Of a stretch of 11,720 bases of DNA, positions 5,467-11,720 are shown in pieces. The position numbers and the translations under genes are program-made. Origin of the DNA: Bacillota bacterium (lineage in GTDB: Bacteria; Bacillota; Clostridia; Oscillospirales; Ruminococcaceae); NCBI GenBank assembly GCA_029550985.1, contig JAKPGH010000192.1:1-11720 (forward strand). Direction: 5' to 3'. Below the pieces are notes generated by a model, which made no database searches, was not told the DNA's origin, and saw only the letters and a list, made by a program, of their open reading frames with translations. The number at the start of each line of letters is the position of its first letter. Positions within the stretch are counted from its first letter, which is position 1.

Positions 5467-6825
5467 ATGAAAAACGGGGTGAAGGATTTGCAGCTTTTGG
5501 AACGCATCTGGCAAGCGGGAATTGTGGGCGCAGGCGGCGCCGGATTTCCCACCCATAAAAAGCTGGTGAAGGGCGTAAAGCTGCTTCTGGTCAACGCGGC
5601 GGAATGCGAGCCCCTGCTCAGCTCCGACCGCTTTGTGATGCGGCAGTTCAGCCGCGACATTATATCCGCCCTCTGCCATATCCGGCAGGAGTTGGAAATT
5701 CCCCGAGTGGTCATCGGCACCAAGGCAAAGTACACCAAGGAAATTGACGCGCTGCAACAGGCCATCGACGAGCGGGGCGCCCATATTGAAATTCACCGTT
5801 CGGGAAGCTACTACCCCGCCGGCGACGAGCAGATTCTCATTTACGAGGTGACGGGGCAAACGGTGCCGCCGGGGGGAATCCCTCTGGATTTGGGAATCGT
5901 GGTGTCCAACGTCACCACCGTGTGGCATATTCACCAGGCCCTGCAGGGCAAGGCGGTCACCGACAAATTCATCACCGTCACCGGGGCGGTGGCCCACCCT
6001 GTCATTCTTCGGGTTCCGGTGGGAACACCGGTCAAGGACTGCATCGCGGCGGCGGGAGGCGCCACCGTTTCCGAATACGTCGTGATTAAGGGCGGCCCCA
6101 TGATGGGCAAGAAATACGCCGCCTCCCAACTGGACCACCTGCATATCTTAAAATGCGACGGCGGACTGGTGGTGCTGGAAAAGGGCCATTATCTAGACGT
6201 TTTCTCCAACGTGCCCATGGAGCACATCATCAATCAGGCAAAGTCGGTGTGCATTCAGTGCTCCTACTGCACCGAACTGTGCCCCCGCTATTTAATCGGC
6301 CACCGGATGCGGCCCCACCGGGTCATGCGGTCCATCGCGACGGGGACGCAACCGACGGACCTGGAGGACGCCCTGCTGTGCTGCGAATGCGGCGTCTGCG
6401 AGCTGTACGCCTGCCCCATGCACCTGTCTCCCCGCCGGGTGAACATCTACGTGAAAAATCTGCTCCGTCAGGGCGGCGCCAAGGTGCGGGACAAAACCGT
6501 GGACCCCCGCCACTCCCATATGCGGGAGTACCGGCAAATTGAGCAGGGGCGACTGATGCAGCGTCTGGACTTGCTGCCCTATCCCCGTCAGGTGTTGGAG
6601 CAGGAGGTATACCAGCCGGCATCGGTGTCCATTGCCCTGCGACACGGCATCGGCAAGGAGGCCCGCCCCGTCGTCGCGGTGGGAGATAAAGTCCAAAAAG
6701 GCCAGTGCATCGCCACGGTGGAATTTGCCGACGTGGGCAGCAATATCCATGCGTCCATTGACGGCACGGTGACCTCGGTGGACGGCTGCATTCAAATTCT
6801 GGCGGATGGAGGGAAAGCGCTATGA
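5467..6825 (+). CDS. pduS: Corrin reductase PduS (RnfC-like flavin/Fe-S protein)
   Basis: A 452-residue protein related to the RnfC subunit of Rnf complexes. PduS uses NADH, flavin and two [4Fe-4S] clusters to reduce cobalamin so that an adenosyltransferase can rebuild adenosylcobalamin. The N-terminal nucleotide/flavin region shows GIVGAGGAGFPTHKKL (residues 18-33) and NAAECEPLLSSDRF. Two ferredoxin-type motifs follow: C262-x2-C265-x2-C268-x3-C272 (CIQCSYCTELCP) and C306-x-C308-x2-C311-x4-C316 (CCECGVCELYACP, with an extra Cys305). The C-terminal 60 residues look like a biotinyl/lipoyl-like sandwich (VAVGDKVQKGQCIATVEFAD), as in RnfC. The ATG follows the previous stop by 3 bases and its SD is weak, so translation is probably coupled to the upstream gene. 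Its usual partner is PduO; in this window EutT takes that place. Confidence 0.9.
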   Translation: MKNGVKDLQLLERIWQAGIVGAGGAGFPTHKKLVKGVKLLLVNAAECEPLLSSDRFVMRQFSRDIISALCHIRQELEIPRVVIGTKAKYTKEIDALQQAIDERGAHIEIHRSGSYYPAGDEQILIYEVTGQTVPPGGIPLDLGIVVSNVTTVWHIHQALQGKAVTDKFITVTGAVAHPVILRVPVGTPVKDCIAAAGGATVSEYVVIKGGPMMGKKYAASQLDHLHILKCDGGLVVLEKGHYLDVFSNVPMEHIINQAKSVCIQCSYCTELCPRYLIGHRMRPHRVMRSIATGTQPTDLEDALLCCECGVCELYACPMHLSPRRVNIYVKNLLRQGGAKVRDKTVDPRHSHMREYRQIEQGRLMQRLDLLPYPRQVLEQEVYQPASVSIALRHGIGKEARPVVAVGDKVQKGQCIATVEFADVGSNIHASIDGTVTSVDGCIQILADGGKAL

Positions 6826-7370
6826 TATCGACCGTCGGGCTCATCGAGCTCAACAGCATCGCCAAAGGAATCGAAACCGCCGACACCATGGTGAAGGCGG
6901 CGCAGGTGCAGCTGTTGTTTTCCAAACCCGCCTGCCCCGGCAAGTTTATTGTGTTGGTGGCGGGGGACGTGGGGGCGGTCAAAACTTCGGTGCAGGCGGG
7001 GCTGCAGTGCGCCGGCCGCTTTGCGGTCAACCATCTGGTGGTGTCCAGCGTCCATCCCCAGCTGATACCGGCCATCAACGGCACCCGGGAGGTGCAGAGG
7101 CGGGACGCGCTTGGGGTCATGGAGTTTTTCAGCATTGCCTCCGCCATCACCTCCGCCGACGCCGCCGCTAAAGCGGCCCAAATCGAGCTGATGGAAATCC
7201 GCCTGGGCATGGGAATTGGCGGGAAATCCTTCGTCACCCTGTGCGGCAGTGTCAGCGCCGTCCAGGCAGCGGTGGAAGCAGGCTTGGAAGAGGCCAGGGA
7301 AAAAGGCCTCGTCATTTCCAGCTGCGTCATTCCCTCCCCGTCGGAGGAGCTGTTCTACCAACTTCTATAA
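6822..7370 (+). CDS. pduT: Tandem-BMC shell protein PduT with [4Fe-4S] ligand Cys38
   Basis: A 182-residue protein with two BMC domains: TVGLIELNSIAKGIETADTM to about residue 85, then GVMEFFSIASAITSADAAAK onward. PduT trimers carry a [4Fe-4S] cluster on the threefold axis, bound by Cys38 of each subunit; here Cys38 is present in KPACPGKF. The cluster is thought to pass electrons through the shell or to exchange Fe-S clusters. Domain 2 has the typical LGMGIGGKSFVTLCGSVSAVQAAV stretch. The length is close to that of enteric PduT. The ATG overlaps the pduS stop (ATGA) and GGAGGG at 6809-6814 is well placed, so pduS and pduT should be made together. It is the last gene of the operon, with a terminator 30 bases beyond. 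Confidence 0.92.
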   Translation: MISTVGLIELNSIAKGIETADTMVKAAQVQLLFSKPACPGKFIVLVAGDVGAVKTSVQAGLQCAGRFAVNHLVVSSVHPQLIPAINGTREVQRRDALGVMEFFSIASAITSADAAAKAAQIELMEIRLGMGIGGKSFVTLCGSVSAVQAAVEAGLEEAREKGLVISSCVIPSPSEELFYQLL

Positions 7371-7397
7371 CCACCTTCCCCATCCGCTATCCAATGG

Positions 7398-7433
7398 AAA
7401 AAATCCCCGGAAGGACCGGGGATTTTGCTTTTT
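7398..7433 (+). terminator. Intrinsic terminator of the eut operon, probably bidirectional
   Basis: AAAATCCCCGG (7400-7410) pairs perfectly with CCGGGGATTTT (7416-7426) around a 5-base loop. TTTTGCTTTTT follows on the + strand. A run of six A (7398-7403) on the left side gives a U-run on the - strand too, so it could also stop transcription arriving from galE. It starts 28 bases after the pduT stop. Confidence 0.92.
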
Positions 7434-7582
7434 GTGAAGTCAACCGCCCATTTCGCCGGCGGGAAGGAAGATTCTCCAGCTTGCAGCCGATGAGGGCATT
7501 ATTTTGCTTTCGTTGGGCGATACCTGTATTGCAATGCGGTTAGGGATTCTCCGAAGGTCATCCATGGCAACATGTCATGGAA

Positions 7583-7617
7583 AACAGCCTGCATCCAGTA
7601 TACAGATGCAGGCTGTT
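7583..7617 (-). terminator. Intrinsic terminator of galE
   Basis: A perfect 13-bp stem: AACAGCCTGCATC (7583-7595) and GATGCAGGCTGTT (7605-7617), with a 9-base loop. On the - strand it begins four bases after the galE stop codon and is followed by a short T-run (stem end plus TTTT, then CC). It faces the eut terminator across about 150 bases with no recognisable content. Confidence 0.8.
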
Positions 7618-7621
7618 GCGC

Positions 7622-8635
7622 TTACAGAGAATCTCCCAATTGCTGGCGGCGGGTAAAGTTCCACGCGTCGGCGCACATTTCCTCCAGACTCCGGGTTGCC
7701 TCCCAGCCCAGCAGCTTCTTTGCCTTGGAAGGGTCGGCGTAGCAGGTGGCAATGTCCCCGGGACGGCGGGGCGCGATGCGGTAGGGTATGGTGACCCCGC
7801 TGGCCTTCTCAAAGGCTTTGACAACCTCCAACACGCTGTAGCCCCGCCCGGTGCCCAAATTGATGGCCTCGGCTCCCTTGTGGGTTCGCACGTAGTCCAA
7901 AGCCTTCAGGTGCCCGATGGCCAAGTCCACCACGTGGAGGTAATCCCGGACGCCGGTGCCGTCAGGGGTGTCGTAATCGTTGCCAAAGACATTGAGCTGT
8001 TCCAGTTGCCCCACCGCCACTTTGGCAATGTAGGGCAGCAGATTGTTGGGGATACCGTTGGGGTCCTCCCCCAGCAGCCCCGACTTGTGGGCGCCGATGG
8101 GGTTAAAGTACCGCAGCAGGCAGGCGCTCCACTCCGGGTCGGAGGCGCAGAGGTCCCGGAGAATATCCTCCACCATCCGCTTGGTAGAGCCGTATGGGTT
8201 GGTGGTGGAAAGGGGGCTATCCTCCCGGAACGGAACATCGGTGCTGTTGCCGTAAACGGTGGCGGAGGAGGAAAAAACGATTTTCTTGCAACCAGCTCGA
8301 GCCATCACCTGGCAGAGGTTTATGGTGCCGGACACGTTGTTTTGATAGTAATCCAGGGGAATCTTGACGCTTTCCCCCACGGCTTTGAGACCGGCAAAGT
8401 GAATCACCGCCTCAATGTCTTCCCGGGCGAAGATTTTCTCCAGACCCTCCCGGTGGAGGATGTCCACCGCGTACAGGGGGAAATCCCTGCCTCCCAGCTC
8501 CTTGATGCGGTTGACCACCTGGGGTTTTGCGTTGGAAAAGTTGTCCAGAAGAACAATGTCCTCCCCTGCCTGCAGCAGCTCCACACAGGTGTGGCTGCCG
8601 ATATAACCGGCTCCGCCGGTCACCAGAATCGCCAT
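7622..8635 (-). CDS. galE: UDP-glucose 4-epimerase
   Basis: A 337-residue short-chain dehydrogenase/reductase-type epimerase that interconverts UDP-glucose and UDP-galactose in the cytoplasm with tightly bound NAD+. The E. coli enzyme has 338 residues. The Rossmann glycine motif GGAGYIGSH is at 7-15, the active-site serine region FSSSATVYG includes Ser124, and the catalytic pair Tyr148/Lys152 lies in NPYGSTKRM. The substrate-side stretch LLRYFNPIGAH and the C-terminal GYSVLEVVKAFEKASG and RRPGDIA are typical of GalE. AGGAG on the - strand (8648-8644), 8 bases before the ATG, supports the start. It lies 78 bases downstream of icd on the same strand and may be cotranscribed or have its own promoter. 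It probably serves galactose use or surface polysaccharide synthesis. Confidence 0.96.
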   Translation of the reverse strand: MAILVTGGAGYIGSHTCVELLQAGEDIVLLDNFSNAKPQVVNRIKELGGRDFPLYAVDILHREGLEKIFAREDIEAVIHFAGLKAVGESVKIPLDYYQNNVSGTINLCQVMARAGCKKIVFSSSATVYGNSTDVPFREDSPLSTTNPYGSTKRMVEDILRDLCASDPEWSACLLRYFNPIGAHKSGLLGEDPNGIPNNLLPYIAKVAVGQLEQLNVFGNDYDTPDGTGVRDYLHVVDLAIGHLKALDYVRTHKGAEAINLGTGRGYSVLEVVKAFEKASGVTIPYRIAPRRPGDIATCYADPSKAKKLLGWEATRSLEEMCADAWNFTRRQQLGDSL

Positions 8636-8690
8636 GGTTTATGCTCCTTTGCAAGTGGTTGTCAATTTTAGGATGATGGAAAAGCGCGGA

Positions 8691-8696
8691 ATTATA
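8691..8696 (-). promoter_or_regulatory. Candidate -10 element for galE
   Basis: A TATAAT hexamer reads on the - strand at 8696-8691, between icd and galE and about 55 bases before the galE start. No good -35 lies at 16-18 bases upstream (the best is GCTTAA-like), so the call is weak. The hexamer also sits in the loop of a small GCGCG/CGCGC hairpin followed by TTTT, which could instead act as a weak terminator for icd. Confidence 0.3.
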
Positions 8697-8713
8697 CGCG
8701 CAACACTTCGCCT

Positions 8714-9928
8714 TTAAGCCAGCAATTGTTCCAGGCGGGTGCGGATTTCCCGGATAAACTCCCTGGAGATGACCCCTTTGGCGGTAAAGCCCGGCTCCAC
8801 CAGGCTCACCAAATCCCTGGTCATGATGCCGTCGTTGATGGTTTGCAACGACGCCTGCTCCAGGGCGTCACCGAACTTGACCAGGTCGTCCAGGCCGTCC
8901 AGCTCGCCCCGCTTGCGCAGAGCGCCGCTCCATGCAAAGATGGTGGCGATGGGGTTGGTGGAGGTCTCCTCCCCTTCCAGGTACTTGTAGTAGTGGCGGG
9001 TGACGGTGCCGTGAGCCGCCTCGAACTCGTAGTTGCCTTCGGGGGAAACCAGCACGCTGGTCATCATGGCAAGGGAACCGAAGGCGGTGGACACCATGTC
9101 GCTCATAACGTCGCCGTCGTAGTTCTTGCAGGCCCAGATAAAGCCGCCCTCCGAGCGGATGACCCGGGCCACCGCGTCGTCGATGAGGGTGTAGAAGTAC
9201 TCAATGCCCGCCTCCTCAAACTTGTCCTTGTACTCCGCAAACACCTCTTCAAAAATGGCTTTAAAGTGGCCATCGTAGGACTTGGAGATGGTGTCCTTGG
9301 TGGCGAACCACAGGTCCTGTTTGGTGTCCAACGCGTACTGGAAACAGGCGTGGGCAAAGGAGCGGATGGACTTGTCGGTGTTGTGGACTCCCTGCCAGAT
9401 GGCGGGGCCGTCCACCTTTTGAATGGAGACGGTCTTTTCCACTCCGCTCTCCCCCCGGAAGGTCATAACGGCTTCTCCCGGCTCGTCGGTGAAGAATTCC
9501 ACGCCTTTGTAGATGTCGCCGTATGCGTGACGGGCGATGGTGATGGGCTTTTTCCAGGTTTTCACCACCGGGCGGATGCAGTCCACCAAAATGGGAGTCC
9601 GGAAGACGGTGCCGTCCAGAATGGAGCGGATGGTGCCGTTGGGGCTTTTCCACATTTCGGTTAGCTGGGGATATTCTTCCATCCGCTGGCGGTTGGGGGT
9701 AATGGTGGCGCATTTGACCGCCACGCCGTATTTTTTGTTGGCCAAGGCCGCGTCGATGGTCACTTGGTCCTTGGTCTCGTTGCGGTGGAGAAGGCCGAGG
9801 TCATAGTACTCGGTTTTGAGGTCCACAAAGGGCAGAATCAGCTCGTCCTTAATCATCTGCCACAAAATGCGGGTCATTTCGTCCCCGTCCATCTCCACGA
9901 GGGGGGTGGTCATCTTGATTTTGTCCAT
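8714..9928 (-). CDS. icd: NADP-dependent isocitrate dehydrogenase (eukaryote-like type)
   Basis: A 404-residue enzyme that oxidises and decarboxylates isocitrate to 2-oxoglutarate, supplying glutamate synthesis and NADPH. It resembles the homodimeric type found in eukaryotes and some bacteria rather than E. coli Icd. Landmarks are NGTIRSILDGTVFRTPI (phosphate and substrate loop), RHAYGDIYKGVEFF, YTLIDDAVARVI with metal-binding aspartates, and FEAAHGTVTRHYYKYLEGE. Arg311/His312 in TVTRH match the NADP-selecting residues of the human cytosolic enzyme, and ETSTNPIATIFAWSGAL follows. Two ATGs compete: the one at 9934 is only 2 bases from AAGGAG, whereas the one at 9928 (MDKIKM) is 8 bases away, so I chose 9928. 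The upstream gene is acn with 45 bases between, indicating one transcription unit for the citrate to 2-oxoglutarate steps. Confidence 0.95.
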   Translation of the reverse strand: MDKIKMTTPLVEMDGDEMTRILWQMIKDELILPFVDLKTEYYDLGLLHRNETKDQVTIDAALANKKYGVAVKCATITPNRQRMEEYPQLTEMWKSPNGTIRSILDGTVFRTPILVDCIRPVVKTWKKPITIARHAYGDIYKGVEFFTDEPGEAVMTFRGESGVEKTVSIQKVDGPAIWQGVHNTDKSIRSFAHACFQYALDTKQDLWFATKDTISKSYDGHFKAIFEEVFAEYKDKFEEAGIEYFYTLIDDAVARVIRSEGGFIWACKNYDGDVMSDMVSTAFGSLAMMTSVLVSPEGNYEFEAAHGTVTRHYYKYLEGEETSTNPIATIFAWSGALRKRGELDGLDDLVKFGDALEQASLQTINDGIMTRDLVSLVEPGFTAKGVISREFIREIRTRLEQLLA

Positions 9929-9935
9929 GGTCATC

Positions 9936-9942
9936 GCTCCTT
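9936..9942 (-). promoter_or_regulatory. Ribosome binding site that sets the icd start
   Basis: On the - strand AAGGAGC (9942-9936) precedes ATGs at 9934 and 9928. A 2-base gap to the first is too short, while 8 bases from AAGGAG to the second is near the optimum. The protein therefore most likely begins MDKIKM, two residues shorter than the longest reading. Confidence 0.65.
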
Positions 9943-9973
9943 ATTGTCCCTTTTGTCCTGGTTATTGGAAAGG

Positions 9974-11720
9974 TTAATCCTTGTATCCTGCGGCGTAGTA
10001 GTTCATCAGGCAGCCTTCCTGAAGGATTAGCTTTTCCGCCGGAGTCAAGCCGGAAAGCTCCAAGGTCAGGTCGTGGACGGCGCCGTCTTTGGTAATCACC
10101 TTGGCGGGAATCTTCTCAATCCCATCGGCAATGGCCTTCCTAATGCCGGGAACGTAGACGTAGTCGTCCTCCCCGTAGGCAAAGGGCTCATTCCGGTCGA
10201 TGGTGAAGGGGACGATGCCCCAGTTGATGCAGTTGGAACGGTAACGCTTGGTGGCATACTCGTAGCAAATATTGGCGAAACCTCCCAGCACCTTCTGGCA
10301 GGAAGCCGCCTGCTCACGGGCGGAGCCGTCTCCCGGCCGTTTGGCAAAGATGCAGGAGCCGATGGTGGTGTTGGCGATATCTCCGCCCACCTTGGCCAGC
10401 ACCTCCGCCGCCTCTTTCGGCACCCCTCCCTTTTGCCGCTCTTCCTCCAAAGCTCTGACCGCCTTGGATTTCTCCACATACTGCGGGCAGCGGCGGGAAA
10501 GGGCAAACTCCGAAAGTCTGATGGGGTTGGAACGGTAGGAGGAAGTCTCGCCGGAGGGAATCAGCTCGTCGGTGGTGGTGACTTCGTCCTCGATAAAGGC
10601 GCAGAGCTTCACCAGCAGGTTCTCTTCCAGGGCGTACATCTTGGGCCAATCCTTGATGTTGGGACCCAGCACCAGCTCCTCCTCGGGGTGAGGATTGCCG
10701 AAGCCGTTGTACACCCGCTTTTCGTAGATGGAGCCGTCGAATTGGTAGTTCATCTCGGGCTCGTCAAAGTCAATGTCGGTGGCGGCGGTGAGGATGCCTC
10801 CGTTCCGTGCGGTGGCGGCAATGGAGCGGGCGTCCATCAAAGCCACGGCGGAAATCTGGCCCTGTCCCGGTTTGGAGCCTTCCCGGTTGGCAAAGTTCCG
10901 GGTGGCGTGGCGGATGGAGAGTCCGTTGTGGGCAGGGGTGTCTCCCGCACCGAAGCAGGGACCGCAGAAGGCGGGCTTGAGGAGGACGCCGGCCTTCATC
11001 AATTTTTCGGCGGCGCCGTCTTTGGTGATGGCAAGGCCAATGGCGGTGGAGGAGGGGTAGACGCTCATTTCAAAGGCGCCGTTTCCGATGTTGTAGCCGT
11101 TGAGGATTTCGGCGGCCACCATGATGTTTTCGTACATGCCTCCCGAGCAGCCCACAATGATGCCCTGATCCACCTGAATTTTGCCGTCGGGGGTGATGTG
11201 GCGGCGCAGGTCCATCTCCACCTTGCCCGACAGCTGCCGGTTGCAATCTTCCTCCGCCTGGGCGAAAATCTCCTCCGCGTTTTCCTGCAGCTGGTGGATG
11301 GTGTAGGCCTTGGAGGGATGGAAGGGCAGCGCAATCATGCACTCCATCTTGGAAAGGTCAATTTTGATGACTCTGTCGTAGTAGGCGCCGTCCTGCAGGG
11401 AAAGCTTTTTGTAAGCTTCGGGGCGGCCCACGTTCTTATAGTACGCCTCGATGACTTCATCGGTTTCCCAAATAGAGCTGAGGCAGGAGGTTTCGGTGGT
11501 CATGACGTCGATGCCGATGCGGTAGTCGGCGGAAAGTCCCTTCACGCCCGGGCCGGCAAATTCCAGAATCTTGTTCTTCACATCCCCGTTGGGGAAGGTC
11601 TCGGCCACCAGCGCCAGGGCCACGTCCTGAGGTCCCACCCCTTTGGGAGGGGTGCCTTCCAGATAGACCAGCACCACTTCGGGAGCGGCCACATCGTAGG
11701 TGTTTTTCAGCAGCTGCTTG
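9974..11720 (-). CDS. acn: Aconitase-family hydratase, C-terminal part (partial)
   Basis: The frame is open from the right edge to a TAA at 9976-9974, giving about 581 codons. The N-terminus lies outside the window, so the GTG near 11692 is simply an internal Val. It belongs to the aconitase superfamily, interconverting citrate and isocitrate through a [4Fe-4S] cluster. The three expected Cys ligands are visible: one in VGCSGGMYEN (codon near 11149) and two in FCGPCFGAGD (codons near 10966 and 10957). The phosphate/substrate-binding swivel part has DGSAREQAA followed by LGGFANICYEYATKRYRSNCINWGIVPF, matching the GSSREHAA region of aconitases. Overall it resembles the roughly 750-residue hydratase form of Bacteroidetes and Clostridia rather than AcnA or AcnB. 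icd directly downstream strongly supports an aconitase role, although other hydro-lyase substrates cannot be excluded by eye. Confidence 0.88.
   Translation of the reverse strand, partial: KQLLKNTYDVAAPEVVLVYLEGTPPKGVGPQDVALALVAETFPNGDVKNKILEFAGPGVKGLSADYRIGIDVMTTETSCLSSIWETDEVIEAYYKNVGRPEAYKKLSLQDGAYYDRVIKIDLSKMECMIALPFHPSKAYTIHQLQENAEEIFAQAEEDCNRQLSGKVEMDLRRHITPDGKIQVDQGIIVGCSGGMYENIMVAAEILNGYNIGNGAFEMSVYPSSTAIGLAITKDGAAEKLMKAGVLLKPAFCGPCFGAGDTPAHNGLSIRHATRNFANREGSKPGQGQISAVALMDARSIAATARNGGILTAATDIDFDEPEMNYQFDGSIYEKRVYNGFGNPHPEEELVLGPNIKDWPKMYALEENLLVKLCAFIEDEVTTTDELIPSGETSSYRSNPIRLSEFALSRRCPQYVEKSKAVRALEEERQKGGVPKEAAEVLAKVGGDIANTTIGSCIFAKRPGDGSAREQAASCQKVLGGFANICYEYATKRYRSNCINWGIVPFTIDRNEPFAYGEDDYVYVPGIRKAIADGIEKIPAKVITKDGAVHDLTLELSGLTPAEKLILQEGCLMNYYAAGYKD

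Noticed and set aside
7434..7582. A small gene, repeat or mobile-element remnant between the two terminators
   Set aside because: I see no coding frame with a ribosome binding site, no terminal inverted repeats and no target duplication; it looks like ordinary spacer between convergent operons.
8640..8676. A TTGACA near the galE start as a -35 element
   Set aside because: The hexamer lies so close to the galE ATG that a matching -10 at 17 bases would fall on the start codon region, leaving no room for a leader and SD.

Overview
The window looks like chromosomal DNA of a fairly GC-rich anaerobic Firmicute, probably a gut clostridium of the Oscillospiraceae type. This is inferred from strong AGGAGG-type ribosome binding sites, tight gene packing, a clostridial-style ethanolamine microcompartment locus that borrows pdu genes, and a eukaryote-like NADP isocitrate dehydrogenase beside a non-canonical aconitase. 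No rRNA or marker gene fixes the taxon.

Left part (1-7433, + strand): the 3' half of an ethanolamine-utilisation (Eut) bacterial microcompartment operon. The order is eutB (3' end only), eutC, eutE, a eutM/pduA-type shell gene, eutT, a pduL phosphotransacylase fused in frame to a second eut-associated domain, a tandem-BMC shell gene, pduS and pduT. A strong intrinsic terminator follows. EutBC would split ethanolamine to acetaldehyde and ammonia using adenosylcobalamin. EutE turns acetaldehyde into acetyl-CoA, and the PduL domain turns that into acetyl-phosphate. EutT adenosylates cob(I)alamin and PduS supplies the electrons for corrin reduction. The BMC proteins form the shell, and both tandem-BMC proteins carry a cysteine at residue 38, the position that holds an Fe-S cluster in PduT. 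Genes expected elsewhere in such a locus (eutA, eutH, eutS, eutL, eutN and the eutV/eutW regulators) are not in this window and may lie upstream.

Middle (7371-7621): an intergenic junction between convergent operons. It holds the bidirectional eut terminator and a second hairpin that ends galE. I see nothing coding or repeated in the roughly 150 bases between them.

Right part (7622-11720, - strand): acn (running off the right edge), icd and galE in that transcription order. acn and icd form the citrate-to-2-oxoglutarate branch used for glutamate synthesis. galE (UDP-glucose/UDP-galactose epimerase) follows after 78 bases and may have its own weak promoter. This part looks like ordinary housekeeping DNA.

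The most interesting features are the PduL fusion with a perfectly placed internal ribosome binding site and start codon, the two Cys38-type tandem shell proteins bracketing the PduS reductase, and a similar amphipathic targeting-type helix at the N-terminus of one enzyme, the C-terminus of another and the middle of the fusion.
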